From Lachnospiraceae bacterium (GTDB lineage: Bacteria; Bacillota; Clostridia; Lachnospirales; Lachnospiraceae), in contig JAFLTD010000017.1 of the NCBI GenBank assembly GCA_022510625.1, positions 1 through 41,241 of the forward strand: 41,241 nucleotides of DNA. Direction: 5' to 3'. Below, piece after piece: positions 34,293 through 41,241 of this stretch (positions are counted from its first letter, which is position 1; each line of letters starts with the position of its first letter). The notes beneath the pieces are model-generated. The model was not told where the DNA came from and did no database searches. It was given only the letters and a program-made list of their open reading frames with translations. The position numbers and the translations under genes are program-made.

Positions 34293-35441
34293 ATGAAGCA
34301 AGTTCATTTGCGGGTAGATGATGAGTTATATAATGAGCTGAATATCTATTCATTGATGACTGAACAGACAATGCAGGACTGTGTGCGGGAAGCAGTTGCC
34401 TATTATATTACTGACATGAGAAAAAAGCAGCAGGAAACCCAAAGCGGCAATTTTACTTTTATTGATCTGTTTGCCGGTATAGGCGGTATGAGAATTGCAT
34501 TTGAGCGAGCTGGTGGCCATTGTGTGTATTCTAATGAATGGAATAAATATAGTCAGCAAACATATTTTGCTAATTTTGGAGAACAACCGGAAGGAGATAT
34601 AACACAGGTGGTTGCATCTTCAATACCAGATCATGATATTTTGGTTGCAGGATTTCCTTGCCAACCTTTTTCTATTGCTGGAGTTTCCAAGAAAAACAGT
34701 TTGGGGAGAGCGACTGGGTTTGAGGATAAAACGCAGGGAACTCTGTTTTTTGATGTGTGCAGAATATTGAAGGAAAAGAAACCCAAAGCGTTTTTGTTGG
34801 AGAATGTAAAAAATTTGTGCAGCCATGATAAAGGGAGAACTTTTAAAATAATATTAGAGTCTCTGGACGAATTGAATTACAACGTGTTTTATTCGATACT
34901 GGATGGCCAGAATTTTGTTCCACAACATAGAGAACGTATCTTAATAGTTGGGTTTGACAAAGAGCGTTATGGAAGTGAATTTGATTTTGGGTTTGAACTG
35001 ACTCCTAAACTACCGAAACCGAAAATGCGAGACATTCTTGATGATGACGTAGATAGTAAATATACCTTGTCGGATAAATTATGGGCATATCTCCAAGGTT
35101 ATGCAGCGAAACACAGGGCAGCAGGAAATGGTTTTGGTTACGGGATTGCGCCCTTAGATGGCGTGTCAAGAACAATTAGCGCAAGATATTATAAAGATGG
35201 TTCTGAAATCCTGATAGAGCAGGAAGGGAAAAATCCCCGTAGGCTGACCCCAAGGGAGTGTGCCCGATTACAGGGCTTTCCTGATAGTTTTAAAATACCG
35301 GTGTCGGATACACAGGCATATAAACAGTTTGGTAATTCTGTAGTGGTGCCATTGATGGAAGCGGTTGCAAAGTTAATGATAGAAGAGATAAAGACACTGG
35401 ATAAACAAAATGGACAGGAACTACAGAGGATGGTGATTTAG
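34293..35441 (+). CDS. dcm: DNA (cytosine-5-)-methyltransferase, EcoRII/Dcm type, with N-terminal ribbon-helix-helix segment
   Basis: Methylates cytosine at C5 to protect host DNA from the paired endonuclease. About 382 residues from ATG 34293, chosen because AGGAG (34280-34284) is 8 bases away; GTG 34284 and ATG 34287 are in frame but too close. Residues 1-45 ([20 protein letters not shown], then [15 protein letters not shown]) look like a CopG/Arc ribbon-helix-helix. Catalytic motifs follow in order: [29 protein letters not shown] (nucleophile C123), [57 protein letters not shown]. The TAG stop abuts the endonuclease ATG. Target CCWGG is inferred from the EcoRII-like partner and Vsr. Confidence 0.93.
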   Translation: MKQVHLRVDDELYNELNIYSLMTEQTMQDCVREAVAYYITDMRKKQQETQSGNFTFIDLFAGIGGMRIAFERAGGHCVYSNEWNKYSQQTYFANFGEQPEGDITQVVASSIPDHDILVAGFPCQPFSIAGVSKKNSLGRATGFEDKTQGTLFFDVCRILKEKKPKAFLLENVKNLCSHDKGRTFKIILESLDELNYNVFYSILDGQNFVPQHRERILIVGFDKERYGSEFDFGFELTPKLPKPKMRDILDDDVDSKYTLSDKLWAYLQGYAAKHRAAGNGFGYGIAPLDGVSRTISARYYKDGSEILIEQEGKNPRRLTPRECARLQGFPDSFKIPVSDTQAYKQFGNSVVVPLMEAVAKLMIEEIKTLDKQNGQELQRMVI

Positions 35442-36617
35442 ATGTCAGTGGTGTATGCAAATCAGGCAATACAATCGGTATTAAACAGTGAACAGGGGTT
35501 TTGTAAATTCCTTTCTGCCAATGATACTGGTGCGACTGGTGGACATCAGTCCGGAATATTGATTTCAAAATCAGCAGTAACCATGCTATTTACAACCCAG
35601 CAACTTAAACAGGAAAGTATTCCAAAACGGTTTGTTAAAATCAGGTGGCAGGATGATTTAATAACTGAAAGTGGATTTACATATTATGAAAGCAAAAATG
35701 AGTTGCGAATTACACGATTTGGCAGAGGGTTTCCATTTCTGAAACCGGAACAAACGGGATCATTATTTGTTTTTACAAGACAAAGTGAAGAAGATTATAA
35801 TGGATATTTTTTGGATACAGAAGAAGAAATAGAAGAGTTCTTAAATACGTTTGGCATCAGTCCAACGGAGACCAATTGTCTGATTGATACAGAGAAAGTG
35901 CGACCGGAAACACAGGAAAGACTTGCAATTCAGGATTTTATCAGTAATCTTGATGTGGATTTCCCGACATCAGACGTGATGTCTGCAGCTGCAAGAACAA
36001 TAGAAGAGAAAGTATATAATCATATTGGACACATCATCACAAATCCTGATGAGAAACTTATTAGTTGGACCAATATGGAGTATACTCTTTTTAGAGCATT
36101 GGAATATGCGAGATATGGTGAGCTTATTACGAAAGGCTTTCAGTCTGTTGACGAGTTTGTTAAAATTGCTAATGCAGTGTTGAACCGGAGAAAAAGTCGT
36201 GCAGGAAAGAGCCTTGAACATCATTTGGCAGCGATATTTGATGGAAATGAAATAAAATACACATCGCAAGCGACAACGGAAGGGAATAAAAAACCGGATT
36301 TTATTTTTCCATCACAGGAAGCGTATCATGACTATCATTTTTCGACAGATAGGCTTGTTTCATTGGCAGCAAAAACAACCTGTAAAGACCGTTGGCGACA
36401 AGTCTTAAATGAAGCAGATCGGCTGAGAGATAAACCCAAATATCTATGTACGCTTCAGCAGGGAATATCTGGGGCACAGATGGATGAAATGCAAGCGGAA
36501 AATGTGATTCTGGTTGTACCGATGCCTTACATAGCGACGTATCCGAAAGATCGCAGAGATAGAATATGGACAATATCCAGATTTGTACAATATGTAAAAA
36601 TAGTTGAGGGAATTTAA
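35442..36617 (+). CDS. EcoRII-family type II restriction endonuclease
   Basis: A 391-residue endonuclease closely resembling EcoRII over its whole length (404 residues in EcoRII, from memory). The N-terminal effector-site-binding domain has LSANDTGATGGHQSG (about 25-38) and ITRFGRGFPF. The C-terminal PD-(D/E)XK domain has RRKSRAGKSLEHHL (249-262), QATTEGNKKPDFIFPS with D286, and AAKTTCKDRWRQVLNEADR with K311. EcoRII cuts 5' of CCWGG and needs a second site as effector; this enzyme keeps both domains, so the same behaviour is expected. Its ATG follows the methyltransferase stop with no gap, so expression is coupled and the methyltransferase is made first. Base composition is AT-rich like the rest of the island. 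Confidence 0.93.
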   Translation: MSVVYANQAIQSVLNSEQGFCKFLSANDTGATGGHQSGILISKSAVTMLFTTQQLKQESIPKRFVKIRWQDDLITESGFTYYESKNELRITRFGRGFPFLKPEQTGSLFVFTRQSEEDYNGYFLDTEEEIEEFLNTFGISPTETNCLIDTEKVRPETQERLAIQDFISNLDVDFPTSDVMSAAARTIEEKVYNHIGHIITNPDEKLISWTNMEYTLFRALEYARYGELITKGFQSVDEFVKIANAVLNRRKSRAGKSLEHHLAAIFDGNEIKYTSQATTEGNKKPDFIFPSQEAYHDYHFSTDRLVSLAAKTTCKDRWRQVLNEADRLRDKPKYLCTLQQGISGAQMDEMQAENVILVVPMPYIATYPKDRRDRIWTISRFVQYVKIVEGI

Positions 36618-36618
36618 G

Positions 36619-37068
36619 ATGGATATTAAAGGTCCAGAGGATTGAAGCAAAAACATGGCTGCCATTCGCTCAAAAAATACAAAGCCGGAGATTTATTTTA
36701 GAAAATTGCTTTTTGCACAGGGGTACAGATATAACCTTAACTCTAAGACGGTGCCTAGACATCCGGATATTTATCTGCGAAAATATAATACCGCAATTTT
36801 TATACATGGGTGTTTCTGGCATAGACATTCTAATTGTAAATATGCTTACATTCCAAAATCAAGAGTGGAATTTTGGCAGAATAAATTTGAGACAAATACC
36901 AAAAGAGATTATGTTGTCAGAATGAAATTACAGGATAGAGGCATTAAGTGTTTAATCGTATGGGAGTGTACAATTAAACAAATGATAAAGAACTACGAAA
37001 ATAGGGAATTGTATTTGGAAACAGTCGAAATTTTCTTGAAAACAAAAGATTCGTTTTTGGAATTATAA
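36619..37068 (+). pseudogene. vsr: Very-short-patch repair endonuclease, frame interrupted by in-frame TGA near the N-terminus
   Basis: Vsr nicks beside T in T:G mismatches left by deamination of 5-methylcytosine, usually at CTWGG/CCWGG, and accompanies C5 methyltransferases. From ATG 36655 the frame encodes 137 residues, AAIRSKNTKPEIYFRKLLF onward, with PRHPDIYL (D38), FIHGCFWHRH (H51, H56) and the LIVWEC motif. Upstream in the same frame ATG 36619, after GAGGGAA (36606-36612), reads MDIKGPED-stop-SKNM. Vsr proteins, including E. coli (RSKNMRAI), have Arg where TGA (36643-36645) stands, so a CGA-to-TGA change is likely. A 137-residue form may still be made from 36655, but AGAGG is 14 bases away. 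Confidence 0.75.
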
Positions 37069-37143
37069 TTTTTTATACAGTGTGAAAAATAGGTAAAATA
37101 TCAATTTGGTTGACATACTGAAGTAGTATGATTGATCCAATAG

Positions 37144-37171
37144 TGTTGAATTGCTGTGTAAAAGATATAAT
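37144..37171 (+). promoter_or_regulatory. Tentative promoter of the HEPN-like gene
   Basis: A perfect TATAAT (37166-37171) with a weak TGTTGA 16 bases upstream. The 224-base AT-rich gap after vsr suggests this gene has its own promoter. A small hairpin CATACT-GAAGT-AGTATG lies at 37114-37130. Confidence 0.35.
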
Positions 37172-37292
37172 GTGTTAAATATATTTAGAAGTATCAATGT
37201 GCTTTAATTGATAGTTAGTCTATAGAGTAAAAATCATATGCAAACAATCTAATTGCATAAAGGCATAAATGTAAACAAAGGAGTTTGAGAAA

Positions 37293-39185
37293 ATGAAAAA
37301 AACGGAGTATAAGCATATAGGTGGTTTTGAAAATCGCAAAAATTTACTTATGTTTATTCAGACGTTTGAAGAAGTATTATTTTATTATTCGTTTGAGTCA
37401 TACAAATTGCCTGCATTAAACTCACATTTTTTATGCTTTGATATATTGCAGACTAAATATAATATTGATCATAGGTCGATCACAGAAGGCAATTTTATCC
37501 CACTGTCAGAAGAATTTGAGGCTACGTTAACTGATGATATTGTTTTAAAAAGATTTTTGCCTGAGGTCGATATGTTGCTAAGTAAACGAGATAAATTGAA
37601 TAATCTTATAGATTATACCAAAATGGATTATAAAGCTAAAATAGGTAAATATACAGAAGCAGCCGAATATATAAAGGAAATAAGTGAGGCGAATAGCATA
37701 TATTTGCAAACAGTTTTTAATTTGCTGATGGATAAAATATTTGCAGAGGAATGTAATTTTGAAACTTTAAAGACAATATATTCATTGACGCGTACATTGG
37801 CTACAGAGTTGGTCAACGGTGGATATAGTTCTGAATATATTAGCCAAGAGTTAAAAAATTTTTTCTTAAATAATAAGAATGCAGTTAAAGGGGATAAACA
37901 GGAAGTTATCGATTTTTTTAATAAGTTTTCTTTTGAAAAAAAGTCATATCAAGTTTTATTTGGCATTAATGCTGGGTCAGCTGCAATTTTAAAACATATT
38001 AAAGATGTTAATGTAAAAAAGCCTTCGAGAGAACTCAGAAAAGCACTGAATTTAAAGCATGAGGGGGATTGTATTGTTGAGTTGTTTGTGGAAGATGTGG
38101 ATAGATATGAAGCTGTTGATAGAGCATATGGCTATATTAATACGATAGCGGGGTTACATAGGATTAGTCAACACCATAAACCTATATACATTAAACCTAT
38201 TGCTCAAATTAATCAAGTTAATGAAGAATTAAATTTAATATCGAGCAATGTTGTAAAAATAGGGAAGAATGTTTTGTTAAGGGCCAATAATGAATCGCAG
38301 ATACAGTCATACTTTTTCGATGATCAGCTTTTAAATAATGTTGCACCCCCAGACTCCTTTTTTAGAGCGGTTAGTTTACATAACAATGCTTTGGATAGTA
38401 AAGAACCCACAAATCAATTGTTGGATTTATGGACAGCGATTGAAACATTGGTTGGATTTAGGACAGGTGATGAAGATAAAATTAATGTTGTTTGTAATAT
38501 ATTGACAAGCGTTCTTAATAGAACATATATTTTTAGTCATATAGAGCAGTTATATAAGGATATTTTGGCTATTTTAGGAACAAAGAGTAATGCTATATTT
38601 GATGAAATTGGTGGAGATGAGCAAAATATTATGAAACTGACAAAAGTGCTTGCGATTAATGATTATCAAGAGTATTACAATAAGTTATTTGGCATGCTTG
38701 AGGATTATCCTATATTGCAATATCGTTTAGAATTATTTGCTAATCATATATTTTGTAATTCAAAAACTGTATTTGATGAATTAGTGAGACATAAACACAA
38801 ACTAAAATGGCAGATTATGCGAATATATCGGAATAGGAATATGATAGTTCATAATGGAGAATATATGCCATATTTGAATGTAATTTTAGAAAATCTTCAT
38901 TATTACGTAGATACGATGTTTGATGTATTGATTGAATATTATCATATGGGAGTAGAAAACAATAAGATAATTTTCTATAATATTGAAAAAGAAGAGATGT
39001 TATATTGGGAAATATTAGGTCTTGATGAGAAAGGAAAAAAAGTTGATATTAAAGAAATAACAGAAGAAAACTATAAACAAATTATTTTCAATGAATATGA
39101 AGGAAATGTAGTAAAAAATGTTGTAAGGCAAGCAATTGAGGAAATGAGAAAAAAGAAAGGCGAAACAGAAGGTAATGGAAATTGA
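37293..39185 (+). CDS. Unrecognised 630-residue protein with HEPN-like C-terminal RNase motif
   Basis: I do not recognise the full-length family. The protein is mostly helical, soluble and AT-rich in codon use like the other island genes. In the C-terminal half, LLDLWTAIETLVGFR (377-390) followed 120 residues later by IYRNRNMIVHNGEY (511-524) fits a HEPN fold: an early conserved Trp-x-x-x-Glu helix and a later R-N-x(4-6)-H active site (R513, N514, H520, or R515 to H520). HEPN proteins are often RNases in abortive phage defence. The N-terminal ~350 residues (KHIGGFENRKNLLMFIQTFE, LHRISQHHKPIYIKP) may be the sensor. AAAGGAG precedes ATG 37293. Lying beside a restriction system strengthens a defence role, but this is inference. 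Confidence 0.75.
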   Translation: MKKTEYKHIGGFENRKNLLMFIQTFEEVLFYYSFESYKLPALNSHFLCFDILQTKYNIDHRSITEGNFIPLSEEFEATLTDDIVLKRFLPEVDMLLSKRDKLNNLIDYTKMDYKAKIGKYTEAAEYIKEISEANSIYLQTVFNLLMDKIFAEECNFETLKTIYSLTRTLATELVNGGYSSEYISQELKNFFLNNKNAVKGDKQEVIDFFNKFSFEKKSYQVLFGINAGSAAILKHIKDVNVKKPSRELRKALNLKHEGDCIVELFVEDVDRYEAVDRAYGYINTIAGLHRISQHHKPIYIKPIAQINQVNEELNLISSNVVKIGKNVLLRANNESQIQSYFFDDQLLNNVAPPDSFFRAVSLHNNALDSKEPTNQLLDLWTAIETLVGFRTGDEDKINVVCNILTSVLNRTYIFSHIEQLYKDILAILGTKSNAIFDEIGGDEQNIMKLTKVLAINDYQEYYNKLFGMLEDYPILQYRLELFANHIFCNSKTVFDELVRHKHKLKWQIMRIYRNRNMIVHNGEYMPYLNVILENLHYYVDTMFDVLIEYYHMGVENNKIIFYNIEKEEMLYWEILGLDEKGKKVDIKEITEENYKQIIFNEYEGNVVKNVVRQAIEEMRKKKGETEGNGN

Positions 39186-39268
39186 AACAGGAGGAAGAGT
39201 AAATAGAGCAAACTCATGTTTAGCTTGGATTTTGCAGATAAATAAGGTAAAATAAACGCATGCCGCAA

Positions 39269-39298
39269 TTGTGGCTCTATAAGATAGTAAAATAAAAT
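39269..39298 (+). promoter_or_regulatory. argS: Tentative argS promoter
   Basis: TTGTGG (39269-39274), 18 bases, TAAAAT (39293-39298), 28 bases before the argS ATG. The region is still AT-rich. Confidence 0.35.
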
Positions 39299-39326
39299 AC
39301 GACAATAGATATAAGAGGTTTTAGAC

Positions 39327-41108
39327 ATGCAGAAAATTTTAGATTTAATATCAGAAGAGGTAAAAAAAGCGTTCGAGGCGGCAGGTTACGATGCGGAACT
39401 CGGAAGAGTGACCCTGTCCAACAGACCGGATCTGTGTGAATATCAGTGTAACGGTGCGATGGCGGGGGCCAAAAAGTATCACAAGGCGCCCCTCATGATC
39501 GCGCAGGATGTAGCGGAGCAGTTGAAAGAGAGCGATGTGCTTGCGGAAGTTGCCGCCGCGCCTCCCGGATTCTTGAATATGAAAGTGAAGGAATCCTTTG
39601 TCAGTGATTATCTGCGCAAGATGAAAGACGCTGAGAAATTCGGTTTACAGATGCCTGAGAAAGCAAAGAAAATCATCATCGACTACGGTGGTGCTAATGT
39701 GGCAAAGGCACTCCATGTAGGACATCTTCGCCCTGCAATTATCGGCGAGAGTGTGAAGAGGATTTGCCGCTATGCGGGACATGATGTGATCGGTGACATT
39801 CACATGGGAGACTGGGGACTGCAGATTGGTCTTGTCATCACGGAGCTGCAGCATAGGCAGCCTGACTTGGTCTATTTTGACGAAAATTATGAGGGTGAAT
39901 ATCCTGCGGAGGCGCCTTTTACCATATCGGAACTGGGAGAAATCTATCCTATGGCGAGCGCAAAGTCCAAGGAAGATGCGGAGTATAAAGCAGCAGCGAT
40001 GGAAGCCACCCATAAGCTGCAGAGCGGTGTGCGCGGCCATCGTGCCCTCTGGAAACAGGTTATGAATGTATCCGTACCGGATTTAAAGAGAAACTATGAT
40101 AATCTGGATGTGGAATTCGACCTCTGGAAAGGGGAATCGGATGTACAGGAACTTATCCCCGGTATGGTGGAGATGATGAAAAAGGGCGGCTATGCATACT
40201 TGAGTGACGGTGCCCTTGTAGTGGATGTCAAGGAAGAGACAGACACGAAAGAAATGCCGCCGTGTATGATTCTGAAATCCGATGGCGCGGCGTTGTACAA
40301 TACGACCGATCTGGCAACGATCATGGATCGTATGGAACGGTATCATCCCGACAGAATGATTTATGTGACCGATAAAAGACAGGAATTGTACTTTGAACAG
40401 GTCTTCCGATGTGCGAGAAAGACCGGATTGGTCAATGCTGATACGGAATTTGTACACATCTGCAACGGCACCATGAACGGCAAGGACGGCAAGCCATTTA
40501 AGACGAGAGAGGGCGGTGTCATGCCTTTACAAAGTCTGGTTAGCGATATCAATGAGGAGATGCTTCGCAAGATTCGTGAGAACGCTGAGACGAAAGGTTA
40601 TCAGATTGATGAAAAAGAAGCGGAAGAGACAGCGAAGGTGGTTGGTCTTGCAGCACTTAAATATGGGGATCTGTCAAATCAGGCTTCCAAGGACTATATC
40701 TTCGATATAGACAGATTCACCTCCTTTGAGGGAGATACCGGTCCCTATATTCTCTATACGATCGTGCGAATCAAGTCGATTCTGAACAAGTATAAGGAGC
40801 AGGGCGGCGAATTGACTGATTTAGTCATTAGAGAAGCGGAAAACGCATCGGAGAAAGGTCTGATGTTGGAATTGGCGAAATTCAATACCATGATGGAAGC
40901 GGCATACGAGGAACTTGCACCTCACAGAGTGTGTGCCTACATTTATGATATTGCCAATGCGTTCAATCACTTCTATCACGAGACGAAGATCCTGACTGAG
41001 GAGGATGCGCAGAAGAAGTCCGGATGGATTGCGCTCCTTACATTGACCGGAGATGTTTTGAAAGTCTGCATTGACTTACTCGGTTTCTCTGCGCCGGAAC
41101 GGATGTAA
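39327..41108 (+). CDS. argS: Arginyl-tRNA synthetase
   Basis: Charges tRNA-Arg with arginine. The 593-residue class I enzyme shows the N-terminal additional domain (RVTLSNRPDLCEYQCNGAMA) and the HIGH signature as HVGH in NVAKALHVGHLRPAIIGESV (about residues 124-143). It also has DWGLQIGLVI, and MNGKDGKPFKTREGGVMPLQ in place of a classical KMSKS, as is usual in ArgRS. The C-terminal anticodon-binding DALR domain ends TGDVLKVCIDLLGFSAPERM. Base composition returns to that of the core genes, so the accessory island ends in the preceding spacer. Start chosen at ATG 39327; AAGAGG is about 11 bases upstream. Confidence 0.96.
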   Translation: MQKILDLISEEVKKAFEAAGYDAELGRVTLSNRPDLCEYQCNGAMAGAKKYHKAPLMIAQDVAEQLKESDVLAEVAAAPPGFLNMKVKESFVSDYLRKMKDAEKFGLQMPEKAKKIIIDYGGANVAKALHVGHLRPAIIGESVKRICRYAGHDVIGDIHMGDWGLQIGLVITELQHRQPDLVYFDENYEGEYPAEAPFTISELGEIYPMASAKSKEDAEYKAAAMEATHKLQSGVRGHRALWKQVMNVSVPDLKRNYDNLDVEFDLWKGESDVQELIPGMVEMMKKGGYAYLSDGALVVDVKEETDTKEMPPCMILKSDGAALYNTTDLATIMDRMERYHPDRMIYVTDKRQELYFEQVFRCARKTGLVNADTEFVHICNGTMNGKDGKPFKTREGGVMPLQSLVSDINEEMLRKIRENAETKGYQIDEKEAEETAKVVGLAALKYGDLSNQASKDYIFDIDRFTSFEGDTGPYILYTIVRIKSILNKYKEQGGELTDLVIREAENASEKGLMLELAKFNTMMEAAYEELAPHRVCAYIYDIANAFNHFYHETKILTEEDAQKKSGWIALLTLTGDVLKVCIDLLGFSAPERM

Positions 41109-41126
41109 AAAAATTCTGCAAACTAC

Positions 41127-41156
41127 TTGACAAGCAGTTGTAAGAAATTGTATACT
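41127..41156 (+). promoter_or_regulatory. tRNA gene promoter
   Basis: A consensus TTGACA (41127-41132) and TATACT (41151-41156) with an 18-base spacer lie about 35 bases before the tRNA. The tRNA 5' leader contains a small hairpin, GCGGGT/ACCCGC at 41163-41183. Confidence 0.7.
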
Positions 41157-41192
41157 AGCAAAGCGGGTTCAAGAGTGACCCGCCTGTATATG

Positions 41193-41241
41193 GGGTCTTA
41201 GCTCAGCTGGGAGAGCATCTGCCTTACAAGCAGAGGGTCAT
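41193..41241 (+). tRNA. tRNA-Val (anticodon TAC), 5' part
   Basis: The first 49 bases of a tRNA: acceptor GGGTCTT, D-arm AGCTCAGCTGGGAGAGC, anticodon stem TCTGC/GCAGA with loop CTTACAA, giving anticodon TAC (valine, GUA codons). The T-arm and 3' acceptor lie beyond the window. It may be the first of a tRNA cluster. Confidence 0.9.

Noticed and set aside
36643-36645. The vsr TGA as a product of this system's own methylated cytosine
   Set aside because: The presumed ancestral CGA is not within CCWGG, so deamination of a cytosine methylated by this enzyme does not explain it.
33927-39326. Attachment-site repeats or an integrase marking the island
   Set aside because: No integrase gene and no convincing direct repeat at the two edges were found; a 9-base inverted match (AATTGTGAA at 33933 and TTCACAATT at 34061) is short enough to be chance.
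1-41241. CRISPR arrays, rRNA genes and complete insertion sequences
   Set aside because: No regularly spaced repeat array, rRNA sequence or transposase with terminal repeats was seen in the window; the Rpn-family gene is not a standard insertion sequence.

Overview
The window looks like chromosome of a low-to-mid GC Gram-positive anaerobe of the Clostridia, most likely Lachnospiraceae. This is inferred from strong AGGAGG-type ribosome sites, TTGACA/TATAAT-like promoters, lipobox solute-binding proteins, the fused single-chain PurL, and the mix of LacI-controlled sugar uptake with surface proteins. I could run no database search; family calls rest on recognisable motifs.

Region 1 (1-8451): a carbohydrate locus. 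A truncated zinc-ribbon gene is followed by an intracellular GH53 endo-beta-1,4-galactanase, a convergent LacI regulator, and a divergent operon encoding a sugar-binding lipoprotein, two permeases and a GH13 amylase-family lipoprotein. Two LacI-type palindromes sit between the divergent promoters, the operon leader carries three hairpins, and a bidirectional terminator closes the locus. No transporter ATPase is encoded here.

Region 2 (8684-24440): signalling and surface genes. It holds a large cyclic-nucleotide-binding-domain protein, a small unknown gene with a TetR regulator, a membrane protein with a novel-looking C-terminal domain, and an HTH gene overlapping a Ser/Thr kinase-LRR membrane protein. 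These are followed by a 2019-residue secreted multi-domain protein, an Rpn/PD-(D/E)XK nuclease-like gene, and a secreted LysM protein that shares the C-terminal domain of the membrane protein. A frameshifted third copy of that domain lies just after the LysM gene. Two nearly identical terminator hairpins bracket the Rpn gene, and four 8-bp repeats in exact 11-bp phase precede the LysM gene.

Region 3 (24448-33926): housekeeping genes purL (with two tandem hairpins in its leader), carA, carB and queH, for purine synthesis, carbamoyl phosphate and queuosine.

Region 4 (about 33930-39300): an AT-rich accessory island inserted between queH and argS. It encodes an EcoRII-type restriction-modification system: a cytosine-C5 methyltransferase with an N-terminal ribbon-helix-helix segment, an EcoRII-like endonuclease, and a Vsr mismatch endonuclease whose probable native reading frame is interrupted by a TGA. 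An unfamiliar 630-residue protein with HEPN-type RNase motifs follows. A LexA-like box lies just upstream of the methyltransferase promoter. This is the best candidate for an undescribed defence module.

Region 5 (39327-41241): argS and the first part of a tRNA-Val(UAC) gene with its own promoter.
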